64,000 nt of DNA, from assembly GCA_020634375.1 (NCBI GenBank), contig JACKBX010000005.1:248001-312000 (forward strand), given 5' to 3'. Numbering within the stretch: position 1 is the stretch's first letter; every line of letters begins with the position of its first letter. The translations under genes and the position numbers were made by a program. This document shows positions 17,471 through 23,941 of this stretch, piece after piece. A model generated the notes under the pieces. The model was given only the letters and a program-made list of their open reading frames with translations, had not been told where the DNA came from and made no database searches. This stretch comes from Ardenticatenaceae bacterium. GTDB lineage: Bacteria > Chloroflexota > Anaerolineae > Promineifilales > Promineifilaceae.

Positions 17471-17500
17471 CTGCCTTTACTTGATTTTGCAAACTACAAA

Positions 17501-17581
17501 TCAGACAACACAAAACACCAGACCGGGAGTCTGGCGGCGACGACGCAAACGACGGGGAAATATCTGATTCGTGTTGCTCAT
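17501..17581 (-). CDS. arginine-rich leader peptide of the arg operon
   Basis: A 26-codon ORF, ATG at 17581 to TGA at 17501. Its centre reads PRRLRRRRQ: six Arg codons within seven (CGT CGT TTG CGT CGT CGC CGC). The last Arg codons lie directly before the 5' arm (17529-17534) of a hairpin whose other arm is 17518-17523. A ribosome stalled at these Arg codons would cover that arm and free 17518-17526 to pair with the terminator stem (antitermination). With enough arginyl-tRNA the ribosome reaches the stop and the terminator forms. There is no Shine-Dalgarno. The -10 box ends 8 nt before the ATG, so the message is probably leaderless. The layout is that of trp/his-type attenuation; I infer the function from this alone. 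Confidence 0.8.
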   Translation of the reverse strand: MSNTNQIFPRRLRRRRQTPGLVFCVV

Positions 17582-17589
17582 GGGAGGGG

Positions 17590-17617
17590 ATAATAACAAA
17601 GAAAAGTAATCTGTCAA
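17590..17617 (-). promoter_or_regulatory. arg operon promoter
   Basis: A consensus TTGACA (17617-17612), 16-nt spacer and TATTAT (17595-17590) on the minus strand. Transcription should begin at or within a few bases of the leader-peptide ATG (17581). No clear ArgR-type box was seen. Confidence 0.75.
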
Positions 17618-17715
17618 CGGAGATTTGAAAAAAGATGAGCATCGCCTAACTTCAGTGCCTTTTTGCCTGCAACAAACCCCACTATATGAACGACATTAGC
17701 GAGGTGAAGGTTTTA

Positions 17716-17743
17716 TTGCCAATAGCATCAAACTCAGTATAAT
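17716..17743 (+). promoter_or_regulatory. promoter of the S1 gene
   Basis: TTGCCA (17716-17721), 16-nt spacer, TATAAT (17738-17743). The predicted start of RNA is near 17750, a few bases before the first in-frame ATG (17757) and 40 before the alternative ATG (17790). Confidence 0.7.
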
Positions 17744-17756
17744 TCGATCAAAACCC

Positions 17757-18944
17757 ATGATGTACACTGTAGGGGGTACACTGAAGATAATGGATTCGTC
17801 TACACAAACGGGGGTCGGGCAAGAAAGCCACCCCATGGATTTTTTACTAGAGCAAGAGTTTAATTTACCAACATCTGGCGAAATCAGACAAGGTTGGATT
17901 GTCGAAAAACGTCCACACGAGCTTCTCGTTGATATTGGGGCCAAGTCCGAAGGTCTCATTCCCAACCAAGAATATGACAAGCTTGATCAGGCCGTTCGTG
18001 ATGATTTTACCGTCGGAGAGGAAATAACCGTCTTCGTGGTAAATCCTGAAGATGCCAACGGCAATGTTATTGTGTCTTACACAAAAGCAGCCGAAGAAGA
18101 AGATTGGAAATTGGCTCAAAATTATTTAGCCGAGAAAAAAGCATATACTGGGACAATTCTCGGTTTTAATCGCGGTGGCGTCATTTTGCGTATGGGACAG
18201 CTACGTGCTTTTATCCCTAATTCACAGCTAGACTCAAGTCGTTTTCCGGATAGGACGATTAACCCCGAAAGGCTGCAAAAAATGGTCGGCAAAAAACTAA
18301 CAGCTAAAGTGCTGGAAGTTGATCGCCAACGTGGTCGTCTGATTATGTCAGAACGAGCAGCCAGCCGGGAACGCCGCGAGAGCCAACGTCAGGAGTTATT
18401 AGACAAGATAAAGCCCGATGATATTGTGGACGGCCGTGTCATTAACCTGACTGGATATGGGGCATTCGTAGATATTGGCGGAATCGAAGGACTCGTCCAT
18501 CTATCCGAACTAAGTTGGAAACGAGTCAAAACTCCTGCGGATATTCTGAAAGTAGGAGATGAAATCAAAGTTGCCGTTCTCAGCATCGATCCTGAGCAAC
18601 AACGTATTGCTTTAAGCATGAAGCAGCTCGAAACTGATCCCTGGACAGTCATAGAAAGCTTATATACGGAAGGGCAGCTTATTGAAGCAATAATCACAAA
18701 ATTAACGAAATTTGGCGCCTTTGCACGGATCAACGACGATTACGAACTGGAAGGACTGATTCATGTATCAGAACTGGCAGAAGGTCATGTCAACCATCCG
18801 CGCGAAATAGTCAAACCAGACGACACGGTAACGGTTCGTATCATTCGCATTGCAGCCGATCAACGTCAGCTTGGTCTAAGTCTCAAACAAGTAGACTCTA
18901 TCAAATATCTGGAAACAGATATGGCTATGCTGGCTAGCAATTAA
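17757..18944 (+). CDS. rpsA: 30S ribosomal protein S1-like protein (four S1 domains)
   Basis: RNA-binding protein of up to 395 aa with four consecutive S1 motifs: about residues 40-110 (GEIRQGWIVEKRPHELLVDI), 125-195 (YTGTILGFNRGGVILRMG), 215-285 (GRVINLTGYGAFVDIGGIEG) and 300-370. Four domains are normal outside Proteobacteria. It probably helps load mRNA on the 30S subunit. An N-terminal start at ATG 17790 (MDSSTQTG) is also plausible, since the first 11 residues are not typical. The gene has only one ACGGCCGT, fewer than most neighbours, as might be expected if protein-sequence constraint is strong. A terminator follows it. Confidence 0.88.
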   Translation: MMYTVGGTLKIMDSSTQTGVGQESHPMDFLLEQEFNLPTSGEIRQGWIVEKRPHELLVDIGAKSEGLIPNQEYDKLDQAVRDDFTVGEEITVFVVNPEDANGNVIVSYTKAAEEEDWKLAQNYLAEKKAYTGTILGFNRGGVILRMGQLRAFIPNSQLDSSRFPDRTINPERLQKMVGKKLTAKVLEVDRQRGRLIMSERAASRERRESQRQELLDKIKPDDIVDGRVINLTGYGAFVDIGGIEGLVHLSELSWKRVKTPADILKVGDEIKVAVLSIDPEQQRIALSMKQLETDPWTVIESLYTEGQLIEAIITKLTKFGAFARINDDYELEGLIHVSELAEGHVNHPREIVKPDDTVTVRIIRIAADQRQLGLSLKQVDSIKYLETDMAMLASN

Positions 18945-18966
18945 CAACGTCTCCTTACGACCAAGA

Positions 18967-19024
18967 CCCCAATAAACGCCGCCTGGAGATATATAGGCTT
19001 AAAGTGCGTTTTTTGGGGTTTTTT
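18967..19024 (+). terminator. intrinsic terminator after the S1 gene
   Basis: CCCCAATAAACGC (18967-18979) pairs, with one mismatch, with GCGTTTTTTGGGG (19006-19018), and TTTTTT follows. The 26-nt loop is long. Confidence 0.7.
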
Positions 19025-19080
19025 GTATAAAGTATTGGTTATTTTTTTATGTAGATTAGCTACAAATCGAGGTGAAGCCA

Positions 19081-21594
19081 GTGAATTCCAAAAATTGGGA
19101 ACGATTTACACAACGCGCTCGCCGCGTCTTAAGTCTGGCACAAGAAGAGGCTGAACGGCTGAACCATAGTTACATCGGCAGCGAGCATGTCCTCATTGGT
19201 TTGCTGCGCGAAGAAGGTGGTGTTGCAGGAAAGGTTCTCCGAGAATTAGGATTGGACCTTAACCGTGTGCAGGCTATGGTTGAACGTCTTTCCGGTGGGT
19301 CAGGCACTCGTACACCCTTCACTAAAATCGAACTGTCACCAAGCACCAAGCGCGTGCTGGAATTGGCAGTCGAAGAAGCCCGCCGCATGGGACAACATTA
19401 TATCAGTACCGAGCATTTGCTCTTGGGGTTGGCTCGCCAAAATGAAGGGTTAGCCATTGATGTGCTGCGCAAGTTTGGAATCAGCGCAGAGCAAATCCGT
19501 CGCCAGACCCGACGTATGTTGAAAGAAAGCCCTGTCGCCGCTGCCGAACCACAATCTACGACCGGTCGCCGGACAAAGAAAGAAAAAAGCAAGACACCAA
19601 TGGTTGATCAGTTGGCAACAGACTTAACCAGCATGGCTGAAGAAGGGAAGCTCGATCCGGTCATTGGTCGCCAAACGGAAATCGAACGGGTCATTCAAAT
19701 TCTGGCCCGCCGTACCAAGAATAATCCCGCCCTAATTGGGCAGCCAGGTGTTGGCAAAACAGCCATTATTGAGGGGTTGGCTCAACGTATTGTGGCTGGG
19801 AAAGTCCCAGAGACACTGCACGAAAAACGGGTGCTGCAACTTGACGTGGGCAGCCTGGTAGCAGGCACAATGTATCGTGGCCAATTCGAAGAGCGCTTGA
19901 AGCGCGTCATTGAAGAATTGAAATCAAGCGACGCCATATTGTTCATTGACGAGGTTCACATGCTAGTGGGAGCTGGTTCTGCAGGCAGTTCTGTTGATGC
20001 TGCGAACATCTTAAAACCGGCGCTTGCTCGCGGCGAACTTCAAACCATTGGCGCAACGACGCTGGATGAGTACCGCAAATACATTGAAAGTGATGCAGCC
20101 TTGGAACGCCGCTTCCAACCAGTGTACGTAGATGAACCATCCCCTGAGGAAGCTGTCGAAATTCTCAAAGGCATCAAGGGCGCATATGAACAGCACCATA
20201 ATTTGTTCATTACTGAGGACGCGATAGAAGCGGCCGTTAACCTCTCTACCCGATACGTCACAGATCGCTTCCTACCAGATAAGGCGATTGACTTGATTGA
20301 CGAAAGTGCTTCCCGTGTGCGCATGTATCGACTGCCACAACCAGCAGACATCCGCGAAGCGTATGATGAATTGCGAGATATTCGCGATGAGCGGGACAAA
20401 GCACTGGAAAGCGAGCAAACCGAATACGCTGCTGAGCTAAGTGAACGGGAAGAGGAATTGCAGCGAAAACTAGACCAACTGCGTGCTGGCAGCACAGAGC
20501 CAGACAGCGAAACCAGTGTTACCGCTGAAGACATTGCAGAAGTGCTGGCTATGTGGACTGGGATTCCCGTCTATCAGTTTACAGAGGAAGAGTCGGCGCG
20601 GTTGCTGCGTATGGAAGAGGAGTTACAAAAGAATATTGTCGGCCAAAATGAAGCTATACAAGCAATTTCTAAAGCCGTACGCCGTGCGCGGGCCGGGCTA
20701 AAGGATCCGCGACGGCCGATTGGTTCTTTCATTTTCTTGGGGCCAACGGGGGTAGGAAAAACGGAATTGACAAAAGCGCTGGCGAATTTCCTTTTCGGCA
20801 GCGATGAGGCCTTGATTCAGCTCGATATGTCAGAGTTCATGGAACGCCACAATGTTGCCCGCCTGATTGGCTCGCCCCCTGGATATGTAGGGTATGATGA
20901 CGCGGGGCAGTTGACGGAAGCAATTCGCCGACGCCCCTACTCGATTGTTGTCTTCGATGAAATTGAAAAAGCGCATCCAGAGGCTTTTAATATTCTGCTG
21001 CAAATTATGGAAGAAGGACATTTGTCTGATGCCAAAGGGCAAAAGGTGAATTTCCGTAATGCGATGATTATTATGACCTCTAATGTTGGTGCCGATACAA
21101 TCAAACGTGGGCCTAATTTAGGGTTTTCGTTCCAACGAGACGAAGCTGTGGTCGCTGAAGAAAGCTACCGGGAAATGCAGAAGAAGCTGCTGGATGAGTT
21201 AAAACGTAATTTCCGTCCAGAGTTTATTAACCGCGTCGATAGTATTGTGGTCTTTCGGCAGTTGGCTCAAAGTGATATTCGTAAGATTGTGGATATTATT
21301 TTGAGTGAGGTAAACGAGCGGCTGGTTGATTATGAACTGACGTTGGAAGTTTCTTCAGAGGCACGGGATTGGTTGGCAGAACGGGGATATGATCCTGAGT
21401 TTGGAGCACGGCCGTTACGCCGCCTGATTCAAACAGAAGTTGAAGACCTCTTATCAGACACCGTTTTAGCTGGCAAATTTAAACATGGAGAAACTGTCGT
21501 TGTAGACTTAAATAAAGAGGACGACAAAGTTGTCCTGCGACATCCTGATGAAGAGGCAGCAAAAGAAACAGCTCTGGGCGAAGTTGCAACCTGA
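19081..21594 (+). CDS. clpC: ATP-dependent Clp protease ATP-binding subunit ClpC
   Basis: Hsp100 unfoldase that feeds substrates to ClpP; 837 aa from GTG 19081, which has GAGG 8 nt upstream. An in-frame GTG at 19072 overlaps that ribosome site, so I reject it. Domains in order: two N-terminal Clp-N repeats (1-145: SYIGSEHVLIGLL, HYISTEHLLLGLA), AAA1 with Walker A GQPGVGKTAIIEGLA and Walker B ILFIDEVHML, a coiled UVR-like middle region (DERDKALESEQTEYAAEL), and AAA2 with GPTGVGKTELTKALA and IVVFDEIEKAHPEAF. The C-terminal GARPLRRLIQTEVEDLLSD is intact. No CtsR or CIRCE operator was seen upstream. Confidence 0.95.
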   Translation: MNSKNWERFTQRARRVLSLAQEEAERLNHSYIGSEHVLIGLLREEGGVAGKVLRELGLDLNRVQAMVERLSGGSGTRTPFTKIELSPSTKRVLELAVEEARRMGQHYISTEHLLLGLARQNEGLAIDVLRKFGISAEQIRRQTRRMLKESPVAAAEPQSTTGRRTKKEKSKTPMVDQLATDLTSMAEEGKLDPVIGRQTEIERVIQILARRTKNNPALIGQPGVGKTAIIEGLAQRIVAGKVPETLHEKRVLQLDVGSLVAGTMYRGQFEERLKRVIEELKSSDAILFIDEVHMLVGAGSAGSSVDAANILKPALARGELQTIGATTLDEYRKYIESDAALERRFQPVYVDEPSPEEAVEILKGIKGAYEQHHNLFITEDAIEAAVNLSTRYVTDRFLPDKAIDLIDESASRVRMYRLPQPADIREAYDELRDIRDERDKALESEQTEYAAELSEREEELQRKLDQLRAGSTEPDSETSVTAEDIAEVLAMWTGIPVYQFTEEESARLLRMEEELQKNIVGQNEAIQAISKAVRRARAGLKDPRRPIGSFIFLGPTGVGKTELTKALANFLFGSDEALIQLDMSEFMERHNVARLIGSPPGYVGYDDAGQLTEAIRRRPYSIVVFDEIEKAHPEAFNILLQIMEEGHLSDAKGQKVNFRNAMIIMTSNVGADTIKRGPNLGFSFQRDEAVVAEESYREMQKKLLDELKRNFRPEFINRVDSIVVFRQLAQSDIRKIVDIILSEVNERLVDYELTLEVSSEARDWLAERGYDPEFGARPLRRLIQTEVEDLLSDTVLAGKFKHGETVVVDLNKEDDKVVLRHPDEEAAKETALGEVAT

Positions 21595-21616
21595 GTTATG
21601 TGATAATAAACTGGAA

Positions 21617-21645
21617 AAGCCCGCTCATCAAGCGGGCTTTTTTTT
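21617..21645. terminator. intrinsic terminator between clpC and the LysM lipoprotein gene
   Basis: AAGCCCGCT, loop CATCA, AGCGGGCTT, then a run of T on the plus strand. The A-rich left side could serve the convergent minus-strand gene as well. Confidence 0.85.
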
Positions 21646-21664
21646 ACCTTAACAGAACAACCTA

Positions 21665-22051
21665 TTACTCTCCACTGACGGGAATAATTAATTGTTGCCC
21701 TACTTCAATAACATTAGGGTTTGTAATGTTATTCAAAGCCACTAAATCTGCAACGGTTACACTATACCGTGCCGCAATTATTCCTAGCGTATCGCCTCGC
21801 TGAACTGTATAGATGAATCGTGTGCCAACGGCCGTCTCGCCCCCACCTACGTCAAAAATATGCCCCTCAACATCTTGAGGAATTGGCGTCCACGTCGGCG
21901 GCAAACCGGGGTCTGGCGTCGCTTCTGTACGAGGTGATTCATCTATCACCTGAGTTGGCATCATTGTCGGCAACTCGTTGCCATTATTGCCGGAGCCGCC
22001 ACAGCCTACTAGCATACTCAATAATAAAAACAAAAAAATGTATTTTCGCAT
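21665..22051 (-). CDS. LysM-domain lipoprotein
   Basis: Predicted lipoprotein of 128 aa. The signal peptide KYIFLFLLLSMLVGC ends in lipobox LVGC (Cys 17). A Pro/Thr-rich linker (PGLPPTWTPIPQ) leads to one C-terminal LysM module: YTVQRGDTLGIIAARYSV, LVALNNITNPNVIEVGQQLIIP. It is probably anchored to the outer face of the membrane and bound to peptidoglycan. It is convergent with clpC and shares its terminator region. No partner is apparent. Confidence 0.87.
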   Translation of the reverse strand: MRKYIFLFLLLSMLVGCGGSGNNGNELPTMMPTQVIDESPRTEATPDPGLPPTWTPIPQDVEGHIFDVGGGETAVGTRFIYTVQRGDTLGIIAARYSVTVADLVALNNITNPNVIEVGQQLIIPVSGE

Positions 22052-22187
22052 CTAATCACCTCCCAAGGCGGTTTGCGACACCACCCCACTAATACCGTTG
22101 AGCACTCTCATTATAGCAGAGTGATTCAATCATGGGCATCATCCCACACAGTAAAAAATTCGCAAAAAAATCATCTACTCAATTATT

Positions 22188-23642
22188 TCAGGCGACAACA
22201 CCTGATTGCTTGCTTTCCTCCACGCCTAACCGCGTCGCTGCAACGGCCAACCCTACCAACAGCCAAAATGCAGTTACCGCGTGATGAAACTCCAAATTAA
22301 ACAGGTAATGGTCAAAAATGCCCGCCACCAAACCACCCATCAACGCCCCATGCAGACCCAGCCAAACCGGGTCCATCTGCGGCAACTGCTTAAACTGCTG
22401 ACGGTGCAAAAAAGCATACCCGAAAACCGTACCCATCACCGCCAAAAAGATGCCCAACCCCACCAGCCCCATCAACTGTGCGATGGTGAAATACACATTG
22501 GCGACGCCCAAATACAAATCAATGTCCGGCGTCCCTGCAAAACCGACGCCAAAAACAGGATAGCGGGCAATCAGCGTCAGCGCATCTTTATATTCGCCAA
22601 ACCGCATCTGCGTCGCCAAATCAGCGCCCTGAATACCTTCCACAAAACGGGCAATGTACTCCTGCGCAATAGGCAGCAGCAAAAGCAGCAGTCCGCCCAC
22701 AGCCATATAAGGAATGAGCCGTCGATAGCGCACCAGGGCAACGAAGCCCAATCCCGCAACCAATCCCACCATTGCCCCGCGTGAAAAGGTGAGGATGAGC
22801 GCCAAGAGAATGATGCCGAACAAGCCCACCGCTAACCAACGTGGGAAGAACGGCCGTTTCGCCACCACTTGTGGTCCCGCCAATGCCCCAATCATCAACA
22901 GCAGTCCACCCAACACATTCGGATCAACAGATGTGCCGATTGCCCGCTCCGATAGCTCTGGGTTTTCCTCGATATAACGGATGACCCAGCCACCAGGGTA
23001 GCCCAATCGCTGCAACATATTCAGCAGCGTATTGGCCGTATCTTCGGGCAGCAGCCAGAAAACAATGGCAATCAATGAAGCCGCAGCCCCAGCCATGACG
23101 ATGACTTTTACCAAACGCTCCAGACGCTCCCAATTGCGGCAATAATCGACAATGACGATGACAAAACCCAGGCTCAACAGCAGTTCCGCAAATTTACGCA
23201 GCAGTGTGGGCGTAAGGGGGCCATTAGCCAAACCAAAGATGAAGGAGAAAACGGCCGTCAAGATAAAAATAATTAGCGGCAATGTCACAGGGCCGGTAAC
23301 AATGGTACGCTGCTGCCCGGTAACAATACGCAGCAGCCAAATACCGACAACCGCACCAATGGCTACATCCAAAAAAGTGGGCGTGATGCCAATATCAATG
23401 GGCAGCGTAGCAAAGGGCAGCAGGCAAACAACAGCGATCACACCCCAAAAGCCAATCTCAATGTCACGCAGCACGATGACAGCGGCAGCCCCGGCAAGCA
23501 GTAAAGCGGCAGCCGCCAACGGGCCGCCATAAGCCAAAACAAGACCCGCCAGCACGGCCGTTCCCCCTATCCCCACGCCCAGCCAGAGCGAAAAGCGATG
23601 TTTGTTTTCTTGTCTCACAGTAACAGCCTTCACTGAATCCAC
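22188..23642 (-). CDS. O-antigen ligase / Wzy-like polytopic membrane protein
   Basis: A 484-aa protein with about ten to twelve hydrophobic segments. The O-antigen-ligase-type periplasmic loop and conserved segments are visible: AIGTSVDPNVLGGLLLMIGAL, LALILTFSRGAMVGLVAGL, and the late YPVFGVGFAGTPD. Members ligate or polymerise surface glycans, though the family is wide. Its start overlaps the MazG-like gene end by 13 bp, and a large DUF2142-like protein lies just upstream, so a surface polysaccharide or membrane-lipid glycan context is likely (inference). Confidence 0.75.
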   Translation of the reverse strand: MDSVKAVTVRQENKHRFSLWLGVGIGGTAVLAGLVLAYGGPLAAAALLLAGAAAVIVLRDIEIGFWGVIAVVCLLPFATLPIDIGITPTFLDVAIGAVVGIWLLRIVTGQQRTIVTGPVTLPLIIFILTAVFSFIFGLANGPLTPTLLRKFAELLLSLGFVIVIVDYCRNWERLERLVKVIVMAGAAASLIAIVFWLLPEDTANTLLNMLQRLGYPGGWVIRYIEENPELSERAIGTSVDPNVLGGLLLMIGALAGPQVVAKRPFFPRWLAVGLFGIILLALILTFSRGAMVGLVAGLGFVALVRYRRLIPYMAVGGLLLLLLPIAQEYIARFVEGIQGADLATQMRFGEYKDALTLIARYPVFGVGFAGTPDIDLYLGVANVYFTIAQLMGLVGLGIFLAVMGTVFGYAFLHRQQFKQLPQMDPVWLGLHGALMGGLVAGIFDHYLFNLEFHHAVTAFWLLVGLAVAATRLGVEESKQSGVVA

Positions 23643-23941
23643 CCTTCTCGTATCATGGTATCAAAAGATGCCTGCACAACCGCATCCAATTCTGCTTCAA
23701 CGTGGTAATAGGCAGCCACTTGTAGTGCGCAGCGTAGCACATCCATCACCTCTTTTGCGAGCTTCATTTTATCCGGTTCGCCATGCTTTTGCCGCTTCAC
23801 GCCGCCGCCCTCAAAATGGTTGACCTGCGCCGCCAATTCGCCACATTCTTCAGCAAGTCGGGTTATGATCTGGAAAGGGTCACGTCCTTCAGGAAACCGC
23901 AAATCCAAACCATGATTAATTGCATGAATTTGTTCAATCAT
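23630..23941 (-). CDS. MazG-like nucleotide pyrophosphohydrolase
   Basis: All-alpha NTP pyrophosphatase of 103 aa. The metal-binding EExxE (AEECGELAAQV, residues 31-35) and the downstream ExxD (KEVMDVLRC, residues 64-67) are present, which is the catalytic core of the MazG/dUTPase-like family. It probably hydrolyses a non-canonical or excess (d)NTP; the substrate is unknown. It is sandwiched between two membrane-protein genes with overlaps on both sides (8 bp upstream, 13 bp downstream), so the three are co-translated. Confidence 0.85.
   Translation of the reverse strand: MIEQIHAINHGLDLRFPEGRDPFQIITRLAEECGELAAQVNHFEGGGVKRQKHGEPDKMKLAKEVMDVLRCALQVAAYYHVEAELDAVVQASFDTMIREGWIQ

Larger units (their letters stand above)
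17396..17756. other. divergent control region: arg attenuator (minus) and S1 promoter (plus)
   Basis: The gap has no conventional gene. On the minus strand it holds a promoter, a 26-codon arginine leader peptide and a terminator for the arg operon. On the plus strand it holds the S1 promoter. 17621-17710 shows nothing I recognise. Confidence 0.8.

Noticed and set aside
19072..19080. Earlier GTG start for clpC
   Set aside because: It overlaps the GAGG that suits GTG 19081.
18945..19080. CtsR or CIRCE operator before clpC
   Set aside because: No direct repeat of the CtsR type and no TTAGCACTC/GAGTGCTAA pair is visible.
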